From NCBI RefSeq assembly GCF_003367705.1, contig NZ_CP031425.1, positions 3,224,001-3,288,000 on the forward strand: a DNA stretch of 64,000 bases, in the 5' to 3' direction. The stretch comes from Microbacterium foliorum. Lineage in GTDB: Bacteria; Actinomycetota; Actinomycetes; Actinomycetales; Microbacteriaceae. The notes under the pieces were generated by a model. That model saw only the letters and a list, made by a program, of their open reading frames with translations, was not told where the DNA came from and did not search any database. Position 1 is the first letter of the stretch. The number at the start of each line of letters is the position of its first letter. Below are positions 1 to 9,012 of the stretch, one piece after another. A program made the position numbers and the translations under genes.

Positions 1-1177
1 CGACGCGCGCGGTGATCTCGGGCTCCGGCATCCGCAGCGCCCGAGGGCCGACCGCCAGCTCGTCGCGCACGGTCTTCGCGAGCAGCTGGTGCTCGGGAGC
101 CTGCATGACGGTCGCGATGCGGGTGAGCAGCGCGCGCGACGACCATCGGAAGGGATCCTCCCGCTCGCCCGCGGCGAGCGCGAGCAGAGCGCGGACGCGG
201 CCGTCCTCCGGAGGGAGCAGGCCGGCGAGGGTCAGCCCGAGCGTCGACTTGCCCGTGCCGTTCGCACCGGTCACCCCGAGCACCTCGCCGGCGCGCACGT
301 CGAGGTCGAACGGACCGGCGACGGGCAGGCCGCGCTGCCGGGCGACGGTGACGCCGCGGGCCTCGAGGAGGCGCTCCCCGGCGTCGCGTGCGGGAGCGGG
401 CGGCGCGGTCGGCGGATGCCCCGGCACCCAGACCCCGGATGCCGCGAGCTCCGCGCCGCGCGCCCCGAGCACCTCGTCGGGGCTGCCGTCGGCGAGCACG
501 ACGGTGCCGTCGGGGTCTGCGCCGAGCACGATCACCCGGGTGACCAGCGGCAGCCAGACGTCGATGCGATGCTCGATCACGACCAGGGTCGCGCCACTGA
601 CCTCGAGCGCCGCTGCCACGGCATCCCGCACGTCCCGCACTCCCTGGGGGTCGAGATTGGCGGTCGGTTCGTCGAGCAGGATCGCTCCCGGCCGCATCGC
701 GAGCACGCCGGCGAGCGCGAGCCGCTGCTTCTGCCCGCCCGACAGCGCCGAGGTCGAGCGGTCCATCGGGACGTCGAGCCGCACGGCGTCCAATGCCGCC
801 CGCACTCGCGTCCAGATCTCGTGACGGGGAACCCCGAGGTTCTCGCATCCGAAGGCCACGTCGTCACCGACCCGCGCGAGGATCGTCTGCGTGTCGGGGT
901 CCTGCAGCACCATGCCCACCCGGCCGCGCTCTGCAGCCGCCGGATGACCGTCGACGAGCAGCGCCCCGTGCGTCTCGCCCTCGTCGGACCCGCCGAGCAC
1001 GCCGCCGAACCCCTGGAGCAGAGTCGACTTGCCCGCACCGGAGGAGCCGAGCAGCAGCACCCGCTCCCCCGGTTCGATACGCAGGTCGACGGCGCGCACG
1101 GCCCACCGCAGCCGGGTGGCGTACCGCCACCCCCAGCCACGGGCTTCGAGGGTGGCGGGCGTCGTGGGGGCACTCAC
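1..1177 (-). CDS. ykoD: ECF-type ABC transporter duplicated ATPase (YkoD-like), 3' end cut by window
   Basis: This is the energizing ATPase of a vitamin-type ECF importer, with two nucleotide-binding domains fused in one chain. I read the frame by hand because it stays open to the window edge, so about 392 codons are visible. Domain 1 has Walker A GSSGAGKS (about residues 44-51), LSGGQ (about 145-149) and Walker B ending LLDEP (about 167-171). Domain 2 has Walker A GANGTGKS (about 304-311). The GTG start overlaps the stop of the YkoE-like gene as GTGA, so the two are translationally coupled. The family normally has a T component (YkoC) next, which would lie outside the window. The TPP riboswitch upstream of the operon points to a thiamine or hydroxymethylpyrimidine-type substrate. 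Family assignment is firm; substrate is inferred. Confidence 0.85.
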   Translation of the reverse strand, partial: MSAPTTPATLEARGWGWRYATRLRWAVRAVDLRIEPGERVLLLGSSGAGKSTLLQGFGGVLGGSDEGETHGALLVDGHPAAAERGRVGMVLQDPDTQTILARVGDDVAFGCENLGVPRHEIWTRVRAALDAVRLDVPMDRSTSALSGGQKQRLALAGVLAMRPGAILLDEPTANLDPQGVRDVRDAVAAALEVSGATLVVIEHRIDVWLPLVTRVIVLGADPDGTVVLADGSPDEVLGARGAELAASGVWVPGHPPTAPPAPARDAGERLLEARGVTVARQRGLPVAGPFDLDVRAGEVLGVTGANGTGKSTLGLTLAGLLPPEDGRVRALLALAAGEREDPFRWSSRALLTRIATVMQAPEHQLLAKTVRDELAVGPRALRMPEPEITARV

Positions 1178-1842
1178 ACCCGTGCGGTGACCTCACGACC
1201 GGCGGCGAACCGGCCGAGCGCGCCCGTGGCGGCGAGACCCCGGGCGATCAGCCACGCTCCCAGTCCGGCGATCACCGCGCCCGAGATGGTGGTCGAGACG
1301 ATGTAGACGGTGGTGAAGAGCGTGTCCGCCCCGGCGTACCAGAGGATGCGGTCGTTGATGCCGCAGGCGAGTCCCGCGCCGGCACCGGCGAGCATCGCGA
1401 CCGGCAGGCGCCAGACGCCGTACAGGAAGACGAGGAAGACCAGTTCGGCACCGAGCCCCTGGACGAGACCCGACACGATGGTGAGCGGACCCCAGGCGTT
1501 GCCGACGAGGGCCGAGATGACGGCCGCCACCAGCTCGGTGTAGAGCGCCGCACCCGGCTTGCGGATGATCAGCGCTCCGAGGACTCCGGCGATCAGCCAG
1601 GGGCCGGCGAGAAGGCCCTGCACTCCCGGGAGCAGGGGCTTCAGGATGCTGCTCGGCACCTCGTATCCGACGTTCCAGAGCAGGAAGATCAGGGCGCAGG
1701 CGACGGCGATGACGCTGGCGACGACGATGTCGACGACCCGCCACCGCCACAGCTCCGGGCGGCCGAGGCCCCGAGGGGACGAGGCGGTGGACGCCGAAGC
1801 GGATGCGGATCCGGTGGTGGATCCGGACGTGGATGTACTCAT
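1174..1842 (-). CDS. ykoE: ECF transporter S component, YkoE family
   Basis: This is the substrate-binding membrane subunit of an ECF transporter. The 222-residue protein has a Ser/Thr/Gly-rich N-terminus (about 1-30) followed by five or six hydrophobic segments, including VVASVIAVACALIFLLW and LVQGLGAELVFLVFLYG, the usual size and topology of YkoE proteins. YkoE family members are predicted importers of thiamine or its pyrimidine precursor. The ATG lies just after a TPP riboswitch whose 3' strand contains the AGGGAGGAG ribosome-binding sequence, so repression by thiamine pyrophosphate is expected. It is the first gene of an operon with the ATPase gene that overlaps its stop codon. Confidence 0.9.
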   Translation of the reverse strand: MSTSTSGSTTGSASASASTASSPRGLGRPELWRWRVVDIVVASVIAVACALIFLLWNVGYEVPSSILKPLLPGVQGLLAGPWLIAGVLGALIIRKPGAALYTELVAAVISALVGNAWGPLTIVSGLVQGLGAELVFLVFLYGVWRLPVAMLAGAGAGLACGINDRILWYAGADTLFTTVYIVSTTISGAVIAGLGAWLIARGLAATGALGRFAAGREVTARV

Positions 1843-1847
1843 CAGTG

Positions 1848-1942
1848 ACTCCTCCCTGCGCTGGCATGACCCAGATCAGGTTCGACGGTCGAAGCGCGAT
1901 TCGCTCCCTCTCAGCCCGGCTCGCCGGACTCCCGTGGTTGTG
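1848..1942 (-). promoter_or_regulatory. TPP riboswitch (THI-box)
   Basis: Read on the minus strand, the sequence contains the conserved THI-box blocks in order: CACGGGAGTCC, GGGCTGAGAGGG, CGAACCTGATCTGGGTCAT and GCCAGCGCAGGGAGG. CTGAGA, ACCTGATCTGGGT and the terminal GCAGGGA are the hallmarks of the thiamine-pyrophosphate aptamer. The element ends about 7 nt before the ykoE ATG and its last helix includes the Shine-Dalgarno GGAGG. Control is therefore probably by occlusion of the ribosome-binding site rather than by a terminator. The outer boundaries are approximate. Confidence 0.95.
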
Positions 1943-2027
1943 CTCTCGATCTTACCCAGTGCCGACACTCCCGTCTGCTTCTGTTGCCGCGCCGCAGATC
2001 TGCGTGCGGGTTCGGTACCGTGAGGAG

Positions 2028-3572
2028 GTGACCGCTCCCGACTCCGCCGAGGCCACTCCGTCCGATGTCTCGGGCGCCGATGCCCCCGACGCCGATGCCT
2101 CCGGTGCTGTCGCACCCGGCGCTGCTGCCTCCGGTACTGCTGCATCCGGTACTGCCGAGATCGTCGATGCCGCGACGCTCCATGCCGCGAGTGCGGATGC
2201 CGAGCCGCAGTGGGCGGATCCGGGCAGTGGCGGCACTCCCCTCACGTGGGTCGACCCGCTCGATGTGGCCGAGCACACGTCTGCGGGCTCCCTCGACACC
2301 GCACCGCATCCGACGCGCGAGGCCGCTCTGCTGGGCGACGCGAGCCTGCGGCCGGCGATCGCCCGTCCGGGGCTGCTGGTTCCGGCCGGCATCCTCGTCG
2401 CACTGGTCGGCGCGTATGCCGGCACCACCATGCTGTGGCCGCTGCACGAGGTGGCGCCGACCGTGCAGGCCGTGGAGATCGCCCCGGTCTCCGCCGCCGC
2501 AGCGGCGTTGACGTGGCCGGGGCAGGGAAGCGCGGCCGCCGGCATCGCGGGGATCGGCACGGCGTCGTCGTCGGTCGACCAGGCCGCGATCGCCAGCGTC
2601 ACGAAAGTCGTCTCGAGCCTGATGGTGCTCGACCGCATGCCGCTCGCGGTCGGCGAGCAGGGCCCGGAGTTCGGCTTCACGCGAGCCGACAACCTGGCCT
2701 ACTGGGACTACCGCCGCTCCGACCAGTCTGCGCTGGACGTGCCGGTGGGCGGCACGCTCACCGAACTGCAGATGCTGCAGGGCACTCTGCTCGGGTCCGC
2801 GAACAACTACATCGATCGTCTCTCCCGCGAGATCTGGGGGTCGGAGTCGGCATTCACCGCGGCCGCCGCGGAATGGTTGAGCGATCGCGGCCTCGACGGC
2901 ATCACGATCGTCACGCCGTCGGGGTTCGACGCCCGCAACACGGCCACCCCGCAAGCACTGGTGGCGCTCGCCGAGCTCGCGATGCGGAACCCGGTGTTCG
3001 CGGGGATCGTGGGCACGCCGTCGGTCGATCTGCCCGGAGCCGGGACCGTCGTCAACACCAACGGCATGCTCGCCGATCCGGGAGTGGTCGGCGTGAAGAC
3101 CGGCACGCTCGACGAGAGCTGGAATCTGCTGACGGCGAAGGACATCACCGTCGACGACACCACGGTGCACCTGTATGCCGCTGTGCTCGGCCAGACGGAC
3201 GATGCGCAGCGCCTGGCCGAGACGCGCTCGCTGTTCTCGCAGATCGAGACCGCTCTGACAGGTCAGGCGGCCGCTGTCCCGAAGGGCACGGTCGTGGGCA
3301 CCGTCACGACCCGATGGGGCACGACCACGGATGTGGTGACGGATGCCGACGCCGAGCTCGTGCTGTGGAACGGCACGACCGGGCAGACGACGACGACATT
3401 CAGCCTCGGTGAGAATCGGGAGTCGGGTGAGGCGATCGGCACCGCGACGAGCGTCGGACCGCTGAACACCGTGACCACCTCGGTCTCCCTCGTCGACGAC
3501 GTCGAGGGGCCGAGTCCCTGGTGGCGCCTGACACACCCTCTCGAGCTCTTCGGTCTCACCGACGACCGCTGA
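2028..3572 (+). CDS. Membrane-anchored D-alanyl-D-alanine carboxypeptidase-type serine hydrolase (S11 family)
   Basis: This is a penicillin-binding-protein-type enzyme expected to trim peptidoglycan stem peptides outside the membrane. From the GTG at 2028 it is 514 residues. An Ala/Pro/Asp-rich cytoplasmic region of about 110 residues is followed by one membrane segment (LLVPAGILVALVGAYAG, about 122-140) and the catalytic domain. The three active-site motifs are present: SVTK (S190, K193), SAN (about 257-259) and KTG (357-359). The start is supported by a TACCGT box exactly 6 nt upstream, the leaderless arrangement seen throughout the window; GAGGAG directly abuts the GTG. The long disordered cytoplasmic tail is unusual for the family. 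It is divergent from the riboswitch operon and ends at a strong hairpin. Confidence 0.88.
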   Translation: MTAPDSAEATPSDVSGADAPDADASGAVAPGAAASGTAASGTAEIVDAATLHAASADAEPQWADPGSGGTPLTWVDPLDVAEHTSAGSLDTAPHPTREAALLGDASLRPAIARPGLLVPAGILVALVGAYAGTTMLWPLHEVAPTVQAVEIAPVSAAAAALTWPGQGSAAAGIAGIGTASSSVDQAAIASVTKVVSSLMVLDRMPLAVGEQGPEFGFTRADNLAYWDYRRSDQSALDVPVGGTLTELQMLQGTLLGSANNYIDRLSREIWGSESAFTAAAAEWLSDRGLDGITIVTPSGFDARNTATPQALVALAELAMRNPVFAGIVGTPSVDLPGAGTVVNTNGMLADPGVVGVKTGTLDESWNLLTAKDITVDDTTVHLYAAVLGQTDDAQRLAETRSLFSQIETALTGQAAAVPKGTVVGTVTTRWGTTTDVVTDADAELVLWNGTTGQTTTTFSLGENRESGEAIGTATSVGPLNTVTTSVSLVDDVEGPSPWWRLTHPLELFGLTDDR

Positions 3573-3612
3573 CCCCGGCAGCGGGCACCGCGCACGGCGA
3601 GCGCCGAGCGCG

Positions 3613-3660
3613 AGACGACGAACGCCCCACCCGGATGATCGGGTGGGGCGTTCGTCGTCT
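3613..3660. terminator. Perfect 21-bp hairpin between convergent genes
   Basis: Two 21-nt arms (3613-3633 and 3640-3660) are exact reverse complements around a 6-nt loop GATGAT; the core is AACGCCCCACC/GGTGGGGCGTT. It sits between the convergent ends of the carboxypeptidase (3572) and the ABC exporter (3665). It has no T-run, so it is probably a bidirectional actinobacterial-type terminator. Confidence 0.8.
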
Positions 3661-3664
3661 GCGG

Positions 3665-5938
3665 TCAGTGCGCGGTCTCTCCCGCGTCCGGACGTTCGAC
3701 GATCGCCTGGGCCGCGGCGGCCTCGGCGGTCGGCGCCTGCGCCCCGACCGACGCACCGATCTGCGCGGCGCTCGCTGTGCCGTCGGCATCGCCGCTCACG
3801 ACCACCGGGGTCGACCCGGTGAGCGCGTCTTCGGCATCGATGTCGGTCGCGGCCTGCTCGAACTGCGACTGGTACAGACGCCAGTACGCGCCCTGTGCCG
3901 TGATGAGCTCGTCGTGGGTGCCCTTCTCGACGATGTCTCCGTGTTCCATGACCAGGATGAGATCGGCATCACGGATCGTCGACAGGCGGTGCGCGATCAC
4001 GAACGACGTGCGACCCTGTCGCAGCGCGGCCATCGCATTCTGCAGCAGCAGCTCGGTGCGGGTGTCGACCGCCGATGTCGCCTCGTCGAGGATGAGGATC
4101 GACGGCTGGGCGACGAACGCTCGCGCGATCGTGATGAGCTGCCGTTCTCCTGCCGAGACGTTGGAGGCGTCTTCATCGAGCACGGTGTCGTAGCCCTCGG
4201 GGAGGGCGTGCACGAAGCGGTCGACGTACGTCGCCTTCGCGGCCTCGAGCACGTCCGCGTCGGTCGCGGTCGATCTCCCGTACCGGATGTTCTCGCGGAT
4301 GGAGCCGGCGAACAGCCACGGATCCTGCAGCACCATGCCCGTGCGCGAGCGCAACTGGTCCCGCGTGATCTCGGAGATGTCCTGGCCGTCGAGGAGGATG
4401 CGTCCACCGTCGAGCTCGTAGAACCGCATGATCAGATTGACCAGCGTCGTCTTTCCCGCTCCGGTCGGTCCGACGATCGCCACGGTCTGGCCGGGCTCGA
4501 CGCGGAACGACAGGTCGGTGATCAGCGGGCGATCGGGCGTGTACGAGAACGCGACGTTCTCGAACTCGACGACGCCCTCGCCGTCGGCGAGCATCGGCGC
4601 ATCGGGCTCGTCGGCCTCCTGCTCGTCGGTGTCGAGAAGCTCGAACACGCGCTCCGCCGATGCGGTTCCCGACTGCACGACCGCAGCCATGCCGCCCAGC
4701 TCCGACAGCGGCTGCGTGAACTGCTGCGAGTACTGGATGAACGCCTGCACGTCGCCGAGACGCAGCTGGCCGCTCGCGACCATGAGACCGCCGAGCACGG
4801 CGATGCCGACGTAGGTGAGACTGCCGACGAAGGTCATCGCCGGCATGATGATGCCCGAGAGGAACTGCGCCTTGAAGCTGGCCTGGAACAGCTCCTCGTT
4901 CTCGTCCTTGAACTTGTCGAGGGCGTCTTTCTCACGACCGAACACCTTGACGAGCGCGTGCCCTGAGAACGCCTCCTCGACGCGGGCGTTCAGACGACCC
5001 ACCTTGCGCCACTGCGTTCCGAAGGCCTTCTGCGACCGCGGACCGATGACGCCGAAGATCACACCCATGAGCGGCAGCGCGACGAGCGCGACGAGGGCGA
5101 GCTGCCAGGAGATCGAGAACATCAGCACCAGCACGCCCACCACCGTGAGCACGGCGGTGATCGCGCCCGACAGCGACTGCTGCATGGTCTGGGTGATGTT
5201 GTCGATGTCGTTGGTGACGCGGGAGATCAGGTCACCGCGCTGCACCTTGTCGAAGTACGACAGAGGCAGACGGTTGATCTTCGCCTCGACCGACTCGCGC
5301 AGACGCCACATGGTGCGCACCATGATCACGTTGATGACGTAGCCCTGGATCCAGCTGAGGAAGGCCGCGACGATGTAGATCGCGAGCACGGCGATGATGA
5401 CCCACCGCAGCGCCTCGAAGTCCACCCCGGCGCCGACCCGGAAGTCACCGAGGGCCGAGATCTGGTTCGCGTAGTCGTCCTGCCCGCCCTGACGAAGGGC
5501 TTCGACCACGTCGTCCTTCGCGGTGCCGGCGGGGAAGCCGGGGAAATCCCCGTTCGCCTGCCCGAGCTGCACCGAGATGAAGCCCTTGTAGATGAGGTTG
5601 GTCGCCTCGCCGAGCACCTTGGGGGCGGCGACCGTGAGCACGACCCCGACGGCGCCGGCGATCGACACGAGGATGAACCACACGGCCGACGGCTTGAGCA
5701 GTCCGATCATCCGGCTGAAGCTCTTGCCGAAGTTGTCGGCCTTGCCCGGTGCGACGCTGTCCCACCCGCCGCCGTTCTGGCGTGCCTTCTCGGCGAGTTC
5801 GGCCTCGTACTTCTCTTCTTCGGTGAGCTCCGACTCGGCCGTCTGCGCGCCGGTCGTCTGTGCACCGGTCGTCTGTGCACCGGTCGTCTGCGCGGCCGCG
5901 CGACCGCGGCGGGTCTTCGGCGTGTTCTGGTCGCTCAT
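3665..5938 (-). CDS. ABC exporter half-transporter (TM plus ATPase), catalytically canonical half
   Basis: This is the second half of a heterodimeric type IV ABC exporter (multidrug/lipid exporter class). The 757-residue product has a polar N-terminus with a repeated QTTGA motif (encoded around 5835-5895), then six TM helices with a long extracytoplasmic insert between TM1 and TM2, and a C-terminal ATPase. The ATPase has GPTGAGKT, a variant signature VSAGE in place of LSGGQ, and Walker B ILILDEATSAVD with the catalytic Glu. A further tail of about 60 residues rich in Ala and Asp follows. The ATG overlaps the stop of the partner gene (ATGA), indicating translational coupling. Substrate is unknown. 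Confidence 0.9.
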   Translation of the reverse strand: MSDQNTPKTRRGRAAAQTTGAQTTGAQTTGAQTAESELTEEEKYEAELAEKARQNGGGWDSVAPGKADNFGKSFSRMIGLLKPSAVWFILVSIAGAVGVVLTVAAPKVLGEATNLIYKGFISVQLGQANGDFPGFPAGTAKDDVVEALRQGGQDDYANQISALGDFRVGAGVDFEALRWVIIAVLAIYIVAAFLSWIQGYVINVIMVRTMWRLRESVEAKINRLPLSYFDKVQRGDLISRVTNDIDNITQTMQQSLSGAITAVLTVVGVLVLMFSISWQLALVALVALPLMGVIFGVIGPRSQKAFGTQWRKVGRLNARVEEAFSGHALVKVFGREKDALDKFKDENEELFQASFKAQFLSGIIMPAMTFVGSLTYVGIAVLGGLMVASGQLRLGDVQAFIQYSQQFTQPLSELGGMAAVVQSGTASAERVFELLDTDEQEADEPDAPMLADGEGVVEFENVAFSYTPDRPLITDLSFRVEPGQTVAIVGPTGAGKTTLVNLIMRFYELDGGRILLDGQDISEITRDQLRSRTGMVLQDPWLFAGSIRENIRYGRSTATDADVLEAAKATYVDRFVHALPEGYDTVLDEDASNVSAGERQLITIARAFVAQPSILILDEATSAVDTRTELLLQNAMAALRQGRTSFVIAHRLSTIRDADLILVMEHGDIVEKGTHDELITAQGAYWRLYQSQFEQAATDIDAEDALTGSTPVVVSGDADGTASAAQIGASVGAQAPTAEAAAAQAIVERPDAGETAH

Positions 5939-7662
5939 GCGTCCACCCCCAGCTGCGACTCGACGATCTCCCGATAGGTCGTGCTCGTCTCCAGCAGTTC
6001 CGCGTGCGTGCCCACGCCGACCATGGTGCCCCCCTCGAGCACGACGATGCGATCCGCATCCGTGATGGAGGACACTCGCTGCGCGACCACGATCTTGGTC
6101 ACATGCGGAAGCTCGCGCCACAGCGCCTGCCGGAGGCGGGCGTCAGTGGTGAGGTCGAGAGCGGAGAACGAATCGTCGAAGACGAGGATCTGCGGCTGAC
6201 GGACGATCGCCCTGGCGATCGCGAGACGCTGTCGTTGACCGCCCGACACGTTCGTACCGCCCTGGGTGATGCGGGACTCCAGTCCCTGAGGCATCTCCTC
6301 GACGAAGTCACGCCCCTGCGCGATCTCCAGCGCGTGCCAGAGTTCCTCGTCCGTCGCGTCCTCGCGTCCGTAACGCAGGTTCGATGCGACGGTGCCGGTG
6401 AAGAGGAACGGGCGCTGCGGCACCAGGCCGATCGTCGCCCACAGCGACTCCACATCGGCTTCGCGCACGTCGGCGCCCCCCACGAAGACCGCGCCGCCCG
6501 AGGCGTCGAACAGGCGCGGGATCAGCGACACGAGCGTGGTCTTGCCCGCACCCGTCGATCCGACGATCGCCACGGTCTCACCGGGCTCAGCGCCGAAGCT
6601 GATGCCCGTGAGCACCGGAGAATCGGCCCCCGGATAGGTGAACTCGACGCCGTCGAAGGCGACGGATCCGGGCGTCGGGAAGTCGGTGACGCCGTTCGTC
6701 GGGCGCTCCATGCTCGACTCGGTGTCGAGGACCTCGCCGATGCGCTCGGCCGAGACGGCCGCGCGGGGGATCATGATCGCCATGAAGCTGGCCATGATCA
6801 CACCGCCCATGATCTGACCGATGTACTGCATGAAGGCGAAGATCGTTCCCACCTGCACGGTGCCGCTGTTGACCTCGATCCCTCCGAACCAGACGACGGC
6901 GACCACGGTGACGTTGAGGATGAGCATGAACAGCGGGAACAGGAGCACGAAGAGCGAGCCGACCTTGCGGCCGACGACCATGATGTCGGTGTTCGCACCG
7001 CGGAAGCGCTCCTCTTCGATGCGCTCTCGCACGAAGGCGCGCACCACTCGGACGCCGGTCAGCTGCTCGCGCATGACGCGGTTCACCGTGTCGAGCCTGC
7101 CCTGGTAGCTGCGGAAGAGCGGCACCATCCGGCTGACGACGAGCCCCGCGACGATCAGCAGCAGCGGAACCGAGACGGCGATCAGCCAGCTGAGGCCGAT
7201 GTTCGTCTGCACCGCGAAGATGATGCCGCCGATCGCGAGGAGCGGCGCGGTGACGAGCATCGTCGCACCCATCATCGCGAGCATCTGCACCTGCTGCACG
7301 TCGTTGGTGTTGCGGGTGATGAGCGACCCTGCGCCGAACTGCGAGACCTCGCGCTCGGAGAACCCGCTCACCTTTCCGAAGACGTCGGCGCGGATGTCGC
7401 GGCCGGCGCTCATCGAGGCGCGTGCGGCGAAGTACGTGGCGATGACCGACGCGGTGATCTGCCCGAGCGACACGGCGAGCATGAACAGCCCGGTGCGCCA
7501 GATGTACTCGGTGTCGGACTGTGCGACGCCCTTGTTGATGATGTCTTCGTTCAGACGAGGCAGGTAGAGAGTCGCGATCGCGCTGGCGAACTGGAAGACC
7601 AGCACGGCCGCGAGCAACCACTTATAGCGGGACAGATATCGGACGAGGATTTTTCCCAGCAC
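5935..7662 (-). CDS. ABC exporter half-transporter, degenerate ATPase half
   Basis: This is the partner half-transporter, 575 residues from the GTG at 7662 (MLGKILVRYLSRYKW). Six TM helices are followed by an ATPase with GSTGAGKT, a canonical VSGGQ signature, and Walker B ILVFDDSFSALD in which the catalytic Glu is Asp. One Asp-containing degenerate half paired with one Glu-containing half is typical of heterodimeric exporters of the TM287/288 and BmrC/BmrD type. The reading frame extends to 7731, but those extra residues look non-coding, so the GTG is preferred although no good Shine-Dalgarno precedes it. The downstream partner gene overlaps it by 4 nt. Confidence 0.88.
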   Translation of the reverse strand: MLGKILVRYLSRYKWLLAAVLVFQFASAIATLYLPRLNEDIINKGVAQSDTEYIWRTGLFMLAVSLGQITASVIATYFAARASMSAGRDIRADVFGKVSGFSEREVSQFGAGSLITRNTNDVQQVQMLAMMGATMLVTAPLLAIGGIIFAVQTNIGLSWLIAVSVPLLLIVAGLVVSRMVPLFRSYQGRLDTVNRVMREQLTGVRVVRAFVRERIEEERFRGANTDIMVVGRKVGSLFVLLFPLFMLILNVTVVAVVWFGGIEVNSGTVQVGTIFAFMQYIGQIMGGVIMASFMAIMIPRAAVSAERIGEVLDTESSMERPTNGVTDFPTPGSVAFDGVEFTYPGADSPVLTGISFGAEPGETVAIVGSTGAGKTTLVSLIPRLFDASGGAVFVGGADVREADVESLWATIGLVPQRPFLFTGTVASNLRYGREDATDEELWHALEIAQGRDFVEEMPQGLESRITQGGTNVSGGQRQRLAIARAIVRQPQILVFDDSFSALDLTTDARLRQALWRELPHVTKIVVAQRVSSITDADRIVVLEGGTMVGVGTHAELLETSTTYREIVESQLGVDA

Positions 7663-7798
7663 AGGCGGACTTTCTAGGAAGGATGAGGTCGCTGATCTCT
7701 CGACGGGCGGACGCGGGCCGAGATCGCGCACAAGCTAGAGTGCCACGAACCGCGGACATTCGTATCCCCCTGCTGGTGGACCTTCGCTCACAGCGAAC

Positions 7799-7824
7799 CG
7801 ACGCCACCCGCTCAGGTGGCGTCG
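7799..7824 (-). terminator. Hairpin downstream of the hydrolase gene
   Basis: CGACGCCACC and GGTGGCGTCG form a perfect 10-bp stem with loop CGCTCA. It begins 6 nt past the stop of the minus-strand 3-hydroxyisobutyryl-CoA hydrolase gene (7830), the expected position for its terminator. There is no T-run. Confidence 0.65.
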
Positions 7825-7829
7825 GGCCC

Positions 7830-8891
7830 TCAGAAAAGCCCCGGCTCGGGCGTGAACTCGCGGGCGCCGGCACCGGCATCCGCCGGCAGGTCGGCGATGG
7901 ATGCCGGGTCCCACCGCGGGTTGCGATCCTTGTCGATCAGCTGCGCGCGGATCCCCTCGACGAGGTCGGGGTGGCGCGTGACGAACCACATCACACGGCG
8001 GTACTCGCCCTCGAGCGCTGCGCGCAGGCCCGGGAGCTCCCGCGCCTCGCGCACGGCGTCGAGAGTCACCGCCAGCCCGGTCGGCGCCAGGGCTTCGAGC
8101 ACCTCGGCGGCTGCGGCGGCCTCGGGAGCGTCGTGGGCGTGGAGGCGCTCGAGGATCCCCGCGACCGTGTCGGCGGAGAACGCCTCATCGATCCATCCGC
8201 GGGATTCCGGTAGGGCGGAGGGCTCGGGGGTCTCGTCGAACAGCAGCACGATCTCGGCGGGACCGGTGGGGTCCGCGCGGTACGCGAGCGCCTCGCGCAG
8301 GGCATCCAGCCGGTCGGAGGGCACGAAGTGGTCGGCGAATCCGAGCAGCACCGCGTCGGCGCCGCTCATGGTGCCGCCGGTGAGTCCGAAGTACTCCCCG
8401 AACCGCCCCGGCGCGCGCCCGAGCAGCCATGTCCCCCCGACATCCGGGGTGAACCCGATGCGGGTCTCCGGCATCGCGAGCTTCGAGCGTTCCGTGACGA
8501 TGCGGATCGACGCGTGTCCCGAGAGCCCGACGCCGCCGCCCATCGTGATGCCGTCGGCGATCGACACGATCGGCTTCGGGTACTCGGCGATCATGGCGTT
8601 GAGCGCGTATTCCGCGCGGAAGAACTCCGCAGCCTCGTCCGCGTGACCCGCCACGATCTGCGCGTGCAGCCCCCTCACGTCGCCACCGGCGCACATCCCG
8701 CGCTCGCCCGCCCCGTCGATGACGACGATCTGCACGTCGGTGTCGTCCCGCCACGCCTCGAGGGCTCCGGCCAGCAGCCGGACCATGCCGAAATCGAGCG
8801 CGTTGATGGCCTCGGGCCTGTTGAGAGTGAGCCTGCCGAGGGCGCCGTCGGTGCGGACGAGGACCCGGGGGACGTCGAGGGTATCGGTCAC
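7830..8891 (-). CDS. 3-hydroxyisobutyryl-CoA hydrolase-like enoyl-CoA hydratase/isomerase family protein
   Basis: This crotonase-fold enzyme probably hydrolyses 3-hydroxyisobutyryl-CoA in valine breakdown. The 353-residue length matches the HIBCH subgroup; plain enoyl-CoA hydratases are about 260. It shows the N-terminal LTLNRPEAINALD motif, the oxyanion-hole segment MCAGGDVRGLH, the GGGVGLSGHASIRI segment, and PETRIGFTPDVGGTW with the HIBCH-typical Glu and Asp. The C-terminal extension ends in NPRWDP, another HIBCH trait. The GTG at 8891 is chosen because the family N-terminus fits and TAGCCT lies 7 nt upstream. It is divergent from the following ABC ATPase gene. Confidence 0.88.
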   Translation of the reverse strand: MTDTLDVPRVLVRTDGALGRLTLNRPEAINALDFGMVRLLAGALEAWRDDTDVQIVVIDGAGERGMCAGGDVRGLHAQIVAGHADEAAEFFRAEYALNAMIAEYPKPIVSIADGITMGGGVGLSGHASIRIVTERSKLAMPETRIGFTPDVGGTWLLGRAPGRFGEYFGLTGGTMSGADAVLLGFADHFVPSDRLDALREALAYRADPTGPAEIVLLFDETPEPSALPESRGWIDEAFSADTVAGILERLHAHDAPEAAAAAEVLEALAPTGLAVTLDAVREARELPGLRAALEGEYRRVMWFVTRHPDLVEGIRAQLIDKDRNPRWDPASIADLPADAGAGAREFTPEPGLF

Positions 8892-9012
8892 GGGTGCCAG
8901 GCTACCCCGTACATTCGGCCTTGCCACGGCGGCCGTTCGTGGGGTAAATACGCGATCCGGCGGCTTTTCCGGCAGGATAGACAGAACTGCCCACTGCAAC
9001 GAGAGGTCGCAG

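Noticed and set aside
1..1306. Long plus-strand open frames across the first 1.3 kb
   Set aside because: They are antisense to the YkoD-like ATPase, whose minus-strand frame contains complete Walker and signature motifs; the plus frames have only Arg/Pro/Ala-rich shadow composition.
6300..7677. Long plus-strand frame across the ABC exporter region
   Set aside because: It is a shadow of the minus-strand ABC exporter genes; composition is Arg/Asp/His-rich with no domain.
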